Of a DNA stretch of 64,000 nt, positions 1-9,029 are shown one piece after another. Position 1 is the first letter of the stretch. Each line of letters opens with the position of its first letter. Position numbers and translations under genes: made by a program. The stretch is taken from NCBI GenBank assembly GCA_963824985.1, contig CAWGRQ010000018.1, forward strand, positions 62,001-126,000, in the 5' to 3' direction. Source of the DNA: JAFNAG01 sp963824985. GTDB taxonomy: Bacteria; Acidobacteriota; UBA6911. The notes beneath the pieces are model-generated. The model made no database searches. It was given only the letters and a program-made list of their open reading frames with translations, and was not told the DNA's origin.

Positions 1-319
1 GCCCTTCTCCGGGTCGAACGATCAGCGCCAGCGTCAGCCCAATGATCGCACCAATGACGGTCGTCACCAGAAAGTAAACCAGAGTCCTGCCCCCCAGCCG
101 CGCCAGCCTGCGTCCGCCGCCCAGTGATGCCATCGCCACAAACAGGCTGCCCACAACCAGCGGCACCACAACCATCATGATCAGCTGCACAAAGACGATC
201 CCCACCGGCTCGATGGCAATCAGCGCCTGCTGCAGCCATACCGCTCCCCAGGCGCGAGCCAGAACCCCGGTGCCGGCTCCAGCCAGCATGCCGAGCATTA
301 TCCTGGTATGCAGTTTCAT
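1..319 (-). CDS. Dicarboxylate/amino acid:cation symporter (DAACS), N-terminal part
   Basis: Partial gene running off the left edge; only the first 106 codons are present. The translation from the ATG at 319 starts MKLHTRIMLGMLAG and holds hydrophobic helices with the DAACS-type stretch IMMVVVPLVVGSLFVAMASL, followed by a basic loop (GGGRRLARLGGRT) and another helix. This matches the first transmembrane segments of the GltP/DctA family, inner-membrane carriers that take up glutamate, aspartate or C4-dicarboxylates with Na+ or H+. It starts 19 bases after the LeuD-like gene stop on the same strand, so it looks like the last gene of that operon and probably imports its substrate. The exact substrate cannot be read from this fragment. 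Confidence 0.8.
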   Translation of the reverse strand, partial: MKLHTRIMLGMLAGAGTGVLARAWGAVWLQQALIAIEPVGIVFVQLIMMVVVPLVVGSLFVAMASLGGGRRLARLGGRTLVYFLVTTVIGAIIGLTLALIVRPGEG

Positions 320-338
320 CTTGATTCGGCGCGCTCCC

Positions 339-854
339 CTAGATGGGTGAGGGAAAATCATGGTGCTCCTGGAAATACCGTATCAGGCCGCCCTGGCTCA
401 GGATTTCAAGCGCAATCCCGGAAAGAGGCCGCCCCGGCAATTCAAATCCCCGGCTTACATTCATAATCCTGACCGCTTCATCTCCCAACATCAGGTGCAG
501 CCAATCCCCTTCCTGAATGCTGGATGTATCACACTCCGCCGGAATCAGGCCATTGTTAATGGCATTCCGATAGTAGGTGCGCGCAAAACTTCGGGCCAGC
601 ACCGCCTTGATTCCGGAAGCAAGCACCACCGTAACCGCAACCTCCATGGCGGAGCCGCATCCAAAGTTCTGCCCGGCTACCAGCAGGTCGCCGTCACGGA
701 TTGAATGGGCGAATTCCGGGTCAAGATCCGCCATCAAATACCGCCGCAGAACGCAGGGATCGGGATTTTCCTTTTTTCGTGAGGACGAGATGATGTAATC
801 CGTGTTGATGTCATTCCCCAGCAGTCTGGCTCTGCCCTGAAGCTCGATCTTCAT
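339..854 (-). CDS. LeuD-like small subunit of an aconitase-family hydro-lyase
   Basis: 171-residue protein of the 3-isopropylmalate dehydratase small-subunit family. Visible family signatures are GNDINTDYII near the N-terminus, then GQNFGCGSAMEVAVTVV, which surrounds the substrate-binding loop, and ARSFARTYYRNAINNGL. It pairs with the large subunit encoded just upstream to make a [4Fe-4S] hydro-lyase. The ATG at 854 overlaps the large-subunit stop by 4 bases (ATGA), which supports translational coupling. A longer in-frame extension exists but lacks family similarity, so I chose this start. No leuA or leuB lies nearby and the neighbours are an aldolase and an aminotransferase, so a catabolic substrate such as dimethylmalate, methylmalate or a methylene-oxoglutarate is as likely as isopropylmalate. 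Confidence 0.85.
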   Translation of the reverse strand: MKIELQGRARLLGNDINTDYIISSSRKKENPDPCVLRRYLMADLDPEFAHSIRDGDLLVAGQNFGCGSAMEVAVTVVLASGIKAVLARSFARTYYRNAINNGLIPAECDTSSIQEGDWLHLMLGDEAVRIMNVSRGFELPGRPLSGIALEILSQGGLIRYFQEHHDFPSPI

Positions 855-2122
855 CGACCGTCCCCGACCAGCTCGCATGGATCCGTGATCCGCCCGGTTG
901 CGGCGGCGGCAGCACAGGAAGCCGGCGACGCCAGATAAATGGAGGCGCCTCCATTCCCCATCCGGCCTTTGAAATTCCGGTTGGCGGTGGAAATGACGTT
1001 TTGGCCTCCGGCCGGTCCAGGCCCCGCGGTGCCGCAGCAAGATCCACAACCCGGTTCGAGGATAACAGCACCCATCGATCGTAACCGCGCGATCGTACCG
1101 TCACCCGTCAGCTCAGATTCGACCTCTCTGGAAGCCGGGCAAATGAGAAGGGTCACTCCTGGAGCAATCCCTCCGCCCGCCTCGAGAATTCTGAGCGCCC
1201 GGCGAAAGTCCCGTACCCGTCCGCCGGTACAGGTGCCAAGATAGGCCATGTGAATTGGAGTTCCGCACGCTTCCGTGACCGGGACAACGTTCTCGACCGC
1301 GTGCGGGAGCGCAATCATGGGCCGCAGCAAGGATAGATCCAGCCGGATTACACGGCTGTATCCGGCATCCGCATCCGGATCCACGGGATGAAAAGGAGCC
1401 AGGGTGCGCCCCGCCAGGTATCGGGTCGTTTTCTCATCGCACGGAAAGATACCCGCCTTGGCACCCATCTCCACCGACATGTTGCACAACACCAGTCGAT
1501 CGTCGAGATCCAAATCCCTGGCTCCGGCCCCATGGTATTCCAGGGCCTGATATGCGGCCCCGTGGGCGCCGATATCCCGAGCAATTGCAAGAGCAATATC
1601 TTTGCCGTCAAGATGACTTACGTGCTTACCCTCAAGTATTACTTTAATGGTTTCCGGTACCTTGAACCACAATCGTCCGCAGATCATCGTCGCCGCCAGA
1701 TCGGAGGATCCGATGCCGGTGGCGAAGGTGTTCATGGCCCCGCCGGTCACGGAATGGCTATCGGCCCCGACCAGGAGTTCTCCCGGGCGCGTCCGGCCGG
1801 ATTCGATCATCAGTTGATGACCGACGCCCTCGCCGATTTCGGATAGGGTGATTCCATGCCGCGCGGCAAATTCTCTCATCTTTCCATGCACATGATCCGT
1901 CCCTGGGGACGTGAATTCCGGGTAATGATCCATCACGAAGACGATCTGTTCCGGATTGCACACGGCCGTTCCGCACATCTGCTCGAAAAAGTCGATGGCC
2001 AGGGGAGCCGAGCCGTCGGTGGCCATGGCCCCGTCGACCCTGCAGATCACTATGTCGCCGGCCCGGGCATCGCATCCTGATTTGGCGGAAAGGACTTTTT
2101 CACTGATGGTTTTGCCGGTCAT
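851..2122 (-). CDS. LeuC-like large subunit, [4Fe-4S] aconitase-family hydro-lyase
   Basis: 423-residue catalytic subunit of the aconitase/3-isopropylmalate dehydratase family. The GADSHS motif is at residues 119-124, and the three cluster cysteines are visible as C298 (YLGTCTGGR) and C359 and C362 (GCGSCCG). The length fits the stand-alone large subunit (about 420). I placed the start at the ATG at 2122; an ATG at 2176, 4 bases after the aminotransferase stop, would add 18 residues and is possible because neither start has a strong ribosome site. With the small subunit this enzyme would add or remove water across a 2-substituted malate-type substrate. The operon suggests a catabolic role rather than leucine synthesis (inference). 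Confidence 0.87.
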   Translation of the reverse strand: MTGKTISEKVLSAKSGCDARAGDIVICRVDGAMATDGSAPLAIDFFEQMCGTAVCNPEQIVFVMDHYPEFTSPGTDHVHGKMREFAARHGITLSEIGEGVGHQLMIESGRTRPGELLVGADSHSVTGGAMNTFATGIGSSDLAATMICGRLWFKVPETIKVILEGKHVSHLDGKDIALAIARDIGAHGAAYQALEYHGAGARDLDLDDRLVLCNMSVEMGAKAGIFPCDEKTTRYLAGRTLAPFHPVDPDADAGYSRVIRLDLSLLRPMIALPHAVENVVPVTEACGTPIHMAYLGTCTGGRVRDFRRALRILEAGGGIAPGVTLLICPASREVESELTGDGTIARLRSMGAVILEPGCGSCCGTAGPGPAGGQNVISTANRNFKGRMGNGGASIYLASPASCAAAAATGRITDPCELVGDGR

Positions 2123-2180
2123 ATTCTTTTTGCCCGGGACCGAAAGAGACTTTGTCCTGGCGCCGCCGCGTACCATCCCA

Positions 2181-3275
2181 TCAATGTCCCGCGGCCATTG
2201 CCAGAATCTGGCGCAGCGCATCCAGAAGGCCTTCGACATCCTCGGGCCGGATATCTCCCATGTGGCCGATCCGGAAACATGTTGATGCGTACCCGCCGAG
2301 GCCGCTGGCGGTCAGGATGCCTCGTGCTTTGAGGTATGCGCGCAAAGTCTGGGGGGGGATGTCCGGAGGAGCCTGGATGGCAGTCAGCGTCGGTGAAAGT
2401 CTCGGGAAGTCCGCGTATTGCAAAGGCATTCCCAGATCCGCGGCACCCGTGCGCAGCATCCGTGCCATCTCCTCATGGCGGGCGAAGACATTCTCCATCC
2501 CTTCCGTGTGAATCTGAGTCAGTGCGGCGTTGACCTGCGCGATCAGGTGAACCGGGGTGGTCCCGGGCGTTTCCGGCCTCGCACCCGCGAGCGTGCGCCT
2601 GATCGCCGGGAAGTCGAAGTATGCGCGTGGCATCCGGGACAGCTTCTGGGCCTGCCAGGCCTTTTCGCTCACCGCCACGAAAGAAAGCCCGGGACTCGAC
2701 ATCAGACACTTCTGAGAGGCGGTCACGGCCACATCCACACCCCAGTCGTCGAAGCGAAACGGCACCCCACCCAGGGAGCTGACCGCATCAACCATAAGCA
2801 GAGCCTGGTGGCGCCGGCAGACCCGCCCGACGGCCTCGACATCGTTAAGTGCGCCGTTGGACGTATCGCTATGGATCAGAAGCACGGCACGGGTCTGAGG
2901 CCTGGCGAGCAGGGCCGCTTCGATTTCCTGAGCATTGGCCGTCGCCTCCCAGCCCGTGCAGACCTTATGGATCAGGATCCCGAATTCCGAGGCGATGCGC
3001 GCCCACATCTCTCCGAAGTAGCCATTGCAGCAGACAATGATTTCGTCGCCGGGCGACAGCAGGTTGGTGACGGAGGCTTCAAGCGCCCCCCTGCCGGTGG
3101 CATGGACCGGCAGAATGTCGCCGCCGGCGCCAAACAGCGGCCGGAGCTTTTCGATGGTGGCGCCGAGCATGGCGGAGAATTCTTCGGAGCGATGATGGAT
3201 CATGGCCACCGCCCCGGCGGCACGGACGCAGTCAGGCAGGCGAGTCGGGCCCGGCGTCATGAGCAGGTGGGTCAT
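2181..3275 (-). CDS. Class V aminotransferase (alanine/serine-glyoxylate type)
   Basis: 364-residue PLP enzyme of the AGXT/serine-pyruvate aminotransferase family. It starts with the family hallmark MTPGPTRLPD; D163 in MVDAVSSLGG would bind the pyridinium nitrogen and K189 in TASQKCLMSSPG is the Schiff-base lysine. The length is typical. These enzymes move an amino group from alanine, serine or ureidoglycine-like donors to glyoxylate or pyruvate. The start codon overlaps the RraA stop by 4 bases, so the two are translationally coupled. The operon context suggests it deaminates an imported amino acid before hydration and aldol cleavage. Purine-type ureidoglycine-glyoxylate transamination is an alternative reading. 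Confidence 0.88.
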   Translation of the reverse strand: MTHLLMTPGPTRLPDCVRAAGAVAMIHHRSEEFSAMLGATIEKLRPLFGAGGDILPVHATGRGALEASVTNLLSPGDEIIVCCNGYFGEMWARIASEFGILIHKVCTGWEATANAQEIEAALLARPQTRAVLLIHSDTSNGALNDVEAVGRVCRRHQALLMVDAVSSLGGVPFRFDDWGVDVAVTASQKCLMSSPGLSFVAVSEKAWQAQKLSRMPRAYFDFPAIRRTLAGARPETPGTTPVHLIAQVNAALTQIHTEGMENVFARHEEMARMLRTGAADLGMPLQYADFPRLSPTLTAIQAPPDIPPQTLRAYLKARGILTASGLGGYASTCFRIGHMGDIRPEDVEGLLDALRQILAMAAGH

Positions 3276-3983
3276 GAAATCACGCCGCGGGCGCGGAGGA
3301 TATCGTTGATTTCGCCCTTGAAGATCTTCCCCTCGCGAATTTCGAGGATGCGTTTGGCCTCACGATCCTTGAGAGCCTGAACCAGTTGCAACACATCTTC
3401 AGCTTCGTCATGGGGAACGACCACAACCCCGTCGTCATCGCCGATGACCAGATCCCCCGGCATCACGACGGTGTTACCGCAGGCAACCGGCACATTGATC
3501 TCGCCCGGCCCGTCCTTATCGCAACCTCCGGCGCAGACCGAGCGGCTGAAGGCCGGCAGGCGGAGTTCTGTAAGCGCCGCAACATCCCGGATGGCGCCGT
3601 CGACCACGATTCCGCCGATGCCGGCGGCGACTGCTGAGGTGCCCATGAGTTCGCCGAACACCGCACTGGTGATGTTGCCGCAGGTCGCAACCACAAGGAC
3701 GTCGCCGGGAACCGCGATCTCCATGGCCTTATGTACCATGAGGTTGTCCGCGGGCCTGGCCATTACGGTCACCGCGACACCGCACAAAGTCATGCCGGTT
3801 CTCATCCGCATCCCGGGATCCATAAAGTGGAACCGTCCCATGACATCGGCCAGGTTTGAAGACGCCAGTCCGCTGAATCTCTTTACCAGTTCCGCCGGCG
3901 GGCGGGTCCCGCCGGCGACGATCCGGAATCCGATCTTCCCTGTCTGCTGAATGATGCCCTCCTCTTCAGGCGATCTTGTTCAT
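3272..3983 (-). CDS. RraA-family aldolase/decarboxylase, N-terminal frameshift
   Basis: The first uninterrupted ATG (3841) gives 189 residues starting MGRFHFMDPG, but clear family sequence continues upstream of it in the same frame (RPPAELVKRFSGLASSNLAD), with no start codon. An ATG at 3983 with a good GGAAGGGA ribosome site opens MNKIA and stops at once. Removing one base at the GG of 3969-3970 joins it to the family sequence and gives about 236 residues, the normal length. The substrate motif IVVDGAIRD is present. RraA homologues include 4-hydroxy-4-methyl-2-oxoglutarate aldolases, which release pyruvate with a divalent metal, and non-catalytic RNase E inhibitors. The enzyme reading fits this operon, of which it is the first gene. 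Confidence 0.8.
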
Positions 3984-4052
3984 AGAACCATCCCTTCCAG
4001 GCGCCGCATCCAATGCTTTGGGCGCAGACAGGTCAAGGGAATCAGATCCGGC

Positions 4053-4844
4053 CTACAGGTGCCTCCACCATGAGTAGTGCTTCTTGTGCAGGTCATCCAT
4101 GGTTGGCATGGCATAATACACGGTCTGCTTCCCATCCGAAAACCAGAACCCGGGCTGAATCGCCTTGTAGCTCATGACATCCAGATTGGGATTAAGACTG
4201 ACGGTTTTGGTCTTTTTCCTCCGGTCCTCCCGCAATTCCCGAAGGGCCGTGGGAAGGTTGGTGGGGTTGACGTTGGGCAAGGGCCCCATGCCGAATGCCC
4301 TCACTTGGTTGGAAGCTACGACATCCTCCACGTCGATGTCGTACTGGGTGAAAAAGATCTTAGGGGCGCCCTTCGACCAGGTTTCCCGGGTGATGTAATT
4401 GCCGAATTGGCGGGGATCCAGATGGGAGGCGACCAGCAGCCGCAGCGGGCAGATCTCCTGGTAGACACGCACCCGGTCGCCATCGCCATAATCGTCGGGC
4501 TCCTGGCTCTTATCCAGAGCAAGCACCGCGCCATCGGTGGTAACCAGATAGAGGCTGCGCAAGGCTGCCAGATCGATGTGCTCCAGTACGCGGTAGGACT
4601 TCACGAACTTGGTGCGTTTCGGCACCCCCGGCTTATCCGACCTCGTATAGACGAGGTTTTCATCGATCTTCAGATATTCGTGCCGATATTTGATGTCCAC
4701 CTCGACGAAGATTACCTTACCGGTAAAATGCCGCGGGCTCCCGATCGAATAGTGTTTGCCGAACTCCTCCGGCGAAAGCTGCGATGCCACCAGAGCCTCG
4801 TTGGGGAAAAGGATCAGGTATAAGTGCTTCTCAAAATCAGACAT
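4053..4844 (-). CDS. Unknown protein with duplicated halves
   Basis: 263-residue protein from the ATG at 4844, which has an AGGAGT ribosome site 7 bases upstream. No signal peptide or membrane segment is visible and I do not recognise the family. It shows an internal duplication: LVASQLSPEEFGKHYSIGSP near residue 19 is echoed by LVASHLDPRQFGNYITRETW near residue 139, and each is followed by a strand-rich stretch ending in V/YDI (VIFVEVDIKYRHEYL and KIFFTQYDIDVEDVV). The C-terminal third is basic (LREDRRKKTKT) and ends in aromatic residues (KKHYSWWRHL). The gene stands alone, divergent from the oxidoreductase operon. It is probably cytoplasmic. Confidence 0.7.
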   Translation of the reverse strand: MSDFEKHLYLILFPNEALVASQLSPEEFGKHYSIGSPRHFTGKVIFVEVDIKYRHEYLKIDENLVYTRSDKPGVPKRTKFVKSYRVLEHIDLAALRSLYLVTTDGAVLALDKSQEPDDYGDGDRVRVYQEICPLRLLVASHLDPRQFGNYITRETWSKGAPKIFFTQYDIDVEDVVASNQVRAFGMGPLPNVNPTNLPTALRELREDRRKKTKTVSLNPNLDVMSYKAIQPGFWFSDGKQTVYYAMPTMDDLHKKHYSWWRHL

Positions 4845-5071
4845 GATTGACTCCTGGTCTCTGTCAGTCTCCATGCACTATAACGTCGATTCGACGACTC
4901 ATCATCCTAGCATTGAGGTTTCTCCATTTCAACGTTCTGCCGGGGAATCGTCGGAATCCAGGTGCTTTGCATAAATGCTTGATCTCTTCCCGCTCTTGAG
5001 GTGTGATAGGGGGTGATGGTGAGATTCGCTATTTAAATAGTAATGCCGGAACTGTAAAGGGAGGGATCAGT

Positions 5072-5704
5072 ATGCCGGATAGTCCTGAAGACAAGTGCTG
5101 CAACTCGCATCAGGGATTGAGTCGCCGGGGCTTCCTGTCGTCGGTCAGCGTCGGTGCGGTAGCGGCCGCCTCGCTGGGGAATGTACCCGCCGCTCCGGCG
5201 CAGGAGATCGAGGCCGCGGGCGAAACCGCTACCCTGGCCCTGCGCGTTAACGGTGCCTCCAGAAAAGTCCTGGTGGAACCACGATGGTCTCTGCTCTATG
5301 TACTGCGGGAGGTCTTGGGGCTGACTGCGACCAAGATCGGATGTGACCGCGGCGAATGCGGCGCATGCACCGTCCTGATCGACGGCAAGCCGCAGTATGC
5401 CTGCATGACGCTGGCGGTCGAGGCGGAGGGGCATGAAATCACAACGCTCGAAGGCCTGATGGACGGAGAGAAGCTCGGTCCGGTGCAGCAGGCATTCGTG
5501 GAGGAGGACGCCTTCCAGTGCGGGTTCTGTACTCCCGGGCAGATCATGGCTGTCGAGGGGCTGCTGCGCCAGAACCCGACGCCCACCATCGATCAGGTCC
5601 GAGCTGGCCTGAGCGGGAACCTGTGCCGCTGCGCCGCCTATCAGCACATTTTCCGTGCCGTTGCGAAGGCCGGTGAACTGCGCAAGAAGGGGGGTGTCCA
5701 GTGA
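5072..5704 (+). CDS. Tat-exported [2Fe-2S] subunit of aldehyde oxidoreductase (PaoA-like)
   Basis: 210-residue iron-sulfur subunit of a xanthine-oxidase-family enzyme. It opens with a twin-arginine signal (SRRGFLSS, residues 17-24) and an Ala-rich hydrophobic stretch, so the complex should be periplasmic. The plant-type cluster uses C91, C96, C99 and C111 (CDRGECGAC...C); the second cluster uses C150, C153, C185 and C187 (CGFC...CRC). Start ATG 5072 has a GGGAGG site. The stop overlaps the GTG start of the molybdenum subunit (GTGA). In E. coli the Tat signal is likewise only on PaoA (YagT), and the other subunits travel with it. Confidence 0.92.
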   Translation: MPDSPEDKCCNSHQGLSRRGFLSSVSVGAVAAASLGNVPAAPAQEIEAAGETATLALRVNGASRKVLVEPRWSLLYVLREVLGLTATKIGCDRGECGACTVLIDGKPQYACMTLAVEAEGHEITTLEGLMDGEKLGPVQQAFVEEDAFQCGFCTPGQIMAVEGLLRQNPTPTIDQVRAGLSGNLCRCAAYQHIFRAVAKAGELRKKGGVQ

Positions 5705-8009
5705 GAGATTACTATGATGAATTAGAGGAGTCGCTGGTCTCCGGTTCTCAGGCTCCATCCCAGCAAGCCCAGGAGAGGATGCCTCTGTGGGGTGAAACCC
5801 GGATTGTGGGCGGTGCGCTGCCCCGGGTGGACGCCTATGAACGGGTTGCGGGCGCCGCGCAATATACATACGACGTCATTCTGCCCGACATGATCTATGC
5901 CGCCATTCTCCGCTCGCCGCACGCGCACGCGCTGGTAAAGAGTATCGACACCAGCGCCGCCGAGAAGATGCCGGGCGTTGTTTCCGTTCTGACTGGAAAA
6001 TCCCCGGGCGCCGATCTTCCCTGGTATGGCGGCCGGACACCGCAAAGCAAGCTTTTTGATCCGCACGTCCGTTATGAAGGGGACGAAGTCGCGGCCGTGG
6101 CCGCCCAAACCCCCTATCAGGCATGGGACGCCCTCAAGGCAATCCGCGTCACCTACGAAGAGCTGCCGTTCGTCATCACCCAGGAGGACGCCCTCAAGCC
6201 CGGCGCCCCCAAGATCCACGACAGCGGCAACTCAGCCGGCGATCCGCGGGTAAGCCGCAGGGGGGACGTAACCAAGGGATTTGCTGAGGCCGATGTGGTG
6301 CTGGAGGAGACATTTTACACCAATTTCCAGATCCACGTGCCCATGGAGGCCCACGGATCGGTCGTAAAGTGGGACGGGGACAAAGTCACGATCTGGGACT
6401 CAGCCCAGGGGGTTTATGACGCCGTCCTGCTCCCCTTTGCCCGCACCATGGGAATGCCCATCAACAACGTCAGGGTCATCTGCCGCTATTTCGGGGGCGG
6501 TTTTGGCAGCAAACTGGAGTTGGGAAAACACACCGTAATCGCAGCCTTGTTGGCCCGCCAGACCGCCCGTCCGGTGAAACTGATGCTGACCCGCGAAGAA
6601 ACACTGCTCGCCGTAGGCAACCGGCCCGATGCGCGAATGACCCTCAAGGCGGGTATAAAGAAAGACGGCACCCTGACGGCGCTGCAGCTGACCAACTATG
6701 GCGCTGCAGGCGCTTACTCGGCCGGAGCCACGGTGGGATTTCAGGTCGGGGAGCTGTACAAATGCCCGAACACGCAGATCAGTGAAATCACATTCTACAT
6801 TAATGCGGGCCGGGCTCGGGCGTTCCGAGCCCCGGGCTTCCCCGCCGGCAACTGGTGCCTCGAGCAGATGATGGACATGCTGGCGGAAAAGATCGGCATG
6901 GACCCGGTGGAGCTTAGACTGAAGAATTTCACTGATTTCAGCCAAACCCGCAACATGCCTTACACCAGCACCGGCTTGAGGGAATGCCTGGTCGAAGGAG
7001 CCAGGGCATTCGGCTGGCAGGCAGCCCGGGCCAGGAGTAAGGGCGACAGTCACATAAAACGGGGTTATGGCATGGCAGCCGGCATGTGGCAAGGAGGCAA
7101 CGGATCGCCCCCCTACACGGCCGAGGTGAGGATCTTCACCGATGGCGGTGTAACCATCAAGACCGGGGCCATGGACATCGGCACCGGAACCAAAACGGTT
7201 GCCTGCATGGTGGCCGCGGAGGAACTGGGCATTCCTCTCGAGAACATTCGGATTGTTAATGCCGACACCGCGGTCACGCCGTACGCGCAGAACAGCGGCG
7301 GCAGCATGACCCTGCCGGGATTGATCCCCGCGGTCCGCCGGGGTGCCTGGATCGTCAAGCGCCAGCTCTTTTCCTGGGCGGCCGCGAGCCTGCAGGTTGC
7401 CGAAGACGACCTCGAGCTGAAGAACAACACGTTCACGAGCAGGAGCGCTCCGGATAAAAGAGGACGCTCGATGAGCTGATGCGGGCGCATGGCGTAATGG
7501 ACGTGATCGGCATCGGCAACCGGGATCCCAATCCGGCCAACAAGGCGACCATGCCGTTCGCGGCCCAGTTCGCCGAAGTCGAGGTCGACACCAAAACCGG
7601 CGAAGTCAAGGTCGTGCGCCTGCTTGCCGCCAACGAGAGCGGCCGGGTAATCAACCGCAAGACTTTCGACAATCAGGTTTTTGGCGGGATGACTATGGGT
7701 CTTGGTTACGCGCTGACGGAACAGCGGGTCCTCGACCGGCAAACCGGGAAGATGTGCAACCTGAACCTTCACGACTACAAGGTTCCCACGGCGCTCGATG
7801 TCCCCGCGGACCATCGGGTGATTGCCATCGATCCCAAGGACACGGAGTGCAACAACGTCGGCTGCAAGGGATTGGGGGAACCGGCGCACGTCCCGGCGGC
7901 CTCGGCGATCGCCAATGCCATCTGTGATGCGATCGGAGTTCGGCCGACCCGTAGTCCGATCGATCCCAAAATGATTCTTGAACTGCTGCGCACGAAGAAA
8001 AGGGGATGA
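5701..8009 (+). CDS. Molybdopterin-binding large subunit of aldehyde oxidoreductase (PaoC-like), one frameshift
   Basis: Catalytic subunit of the Mo hydroxylase, about 770 residues when the frame is repaired. GTG start at 5701. Family motifs in order: GGGFGSK (first Mo-cofactor loop), RAFRAPGFPAGNWCLEQMM, MDIGTGTKT, and near the end GCKGLGEPAHVPAA, whose Glu is the active-site base. The frame breaks at the A4 run 7456-7459: one more A joins SRSAPDK to RTLDELMRAHGV without loss, whereas the raw sequence stops at 7479 and reopens at an ATG in the right frame. This is most simply a homopolymer error or a recent mutation. The gene order here is FeS-Mo-FAD, unlike E. coli FeS-FAD-Mo. The aldehyde substrate is not predictable. 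Confidence 0.88.
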
Positions 8010-8012
8010 GCC

Positions 8013-8984
8013 ATGATAAAAAACTTTGCCTATGTGAAAGCCGGCTCGATCGCAGCTGCCATCAAGGCGCTCAGTACCAAGGGCGCCAGCCTGCACGCGG
8101 GTGGTACCGATCTGATGGGATGCATGCGCGACCAGGTCATGCAGGTGGACAAGGTCGTCAGCATCCGCACCATCAAAGAACTTCGGGGGATCACGGCCCG
8201 TTCGGATGGCGGGCTAAGGATCGGGGCGCTCACCACGGTCGCAGAAATCGCCACCAGCGCATCGGTCTCCGGCAAATATGCCGTGCTCTCCCAAGCCGCC
8301 GGCGAGGTCGCCAGTCCGCAGCTGCGCAATCAGGGGACCATTGGAGGAAACCTCTGCCAGCGGCCGCGTTGCTGGTACTTCCGGGGCGACTTCCGTTGCG
8401 CCCGCAAAGGGGGCGACCTGTGCTATGCGGTGGAGGGTGAAAATCAGTACCACGCTATCTTCGGAGGCGGCCCCTGCTTCTTCGTCCATCCGTCCGACAC
8501 TGCCGTCGCCCTCGCGGCACTGCAGGCTCAGTTGACCATTGCCGGCCCCGCGGGAAACCGGGCGGTCAGGATTGCGGATTTCTTTGTCGGCCCGGACAAA
8601 AGCATCACAAAAGAAAATATCCTCTCCGCCAACGAGATCGTGACGGAGATTATTCTCCCGCCGCTCGGCGCCAACGTGCGCAGCTCCTATCGCAAGATCC
8701 GGTCGCGCCGCGCCTGGGATTTCGCCCTGGCGAGCGTTGGCCTGGTGTTGCAGTATGCCGGCGAAAACGTCAGTGCAGCCCGGATTGTGCTTGGCGGCGT
8801 GGCCCCTTACCCCTGGCGAATCGAGGCTGCCGAAAAGTCGCTCATCGGCAGGAAGATCGATGTGGCTGCGGCCGCTTCGGCCGCGCTGGCAGCCGTCAAG
8901 GATGCCAATCCCATGGCCTACAACCAGTACAAGGTCGCGATGGTGCAGGGCGCCGTCGAGGAGTCGATCCTGGCGCTCGTCTGA
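8013..8984 (+). CDS. FAD-binding subunit with extra [4Fe-4S] cluster (PaoB-like)
   Basis: 323-residue CoxM-type flavin subunit. HAGGTDLM (28-35) and GTIGGNL (109-115) are the FAD-binding loops. C115, C120, C129 and C137 in LCQRPRCWYFRGDFRCARKG and the following residues match the extra [4Fe-4S] insertion known in PaoB/YagS and in 4-hydroxybenzoyl-CoA reductase beta, and absent from most xanthine dehydrogenases. It starts 3 bases after the Mo-subunit stop. It should carry electrons from the Mo site through the iron-sulfur clusters to FAD. A PaoD/XdhC-type Mo-cofactor maturation factor was not seen nearby. Confidence 0.92.
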   Translation: MIKNFAYVKAGSIAAAIKALSTKGASLHAGGTDLMGCMRDQVMQVDKVVSIRTIKELRGITARSDGGLRIGALTTVAEIATSASVSGKYAVLSQAAGEVASPQLRNQGTIGGNLCQRPRCWYFRGDFRCARKGGDLCYAVEGENQYHAIFGGGPCFFVHPSDTAVALAALQAQLTIAGPAGNRAVRIADFFVGPDKSITKENILSANEIVTEIILPPLGANVRSSYRKIRSRRAWDFALASVGLVLQYAGENVSAARIVLGGVAPYPWRIEAAEKSLIGRKIDVAAAASAALAAVKDANPMAYNQYKVAMVQGAVEESILALV

Positions 8985-9029
8985 CGATGGCGTGGCTCGT
9001 TTCTGTCGCGAAACTTGCTTGGCCGTCTA

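Noticed and set aside
339..1049. Longer version of the LeuD-like protein with a basic N-terminal extension
   Set aside because: The extra 65 codons read through the end of the LeuC-like gene in another frame and have no family similarity; the ATG at 854 couples with the LeuC stop.
851..2122. Leucine biosynthesis operon
   Set aside because: No leuA or leuB nearby and the coupled genes are an aldolase, an aminotransferase and a transporter.
2418..3380. 320-codon plus-strand frame
   Set aside because: It is the shadow of the aminotransferase and RraA genes; Arg/Gly/His-rich composition and no family motifs.
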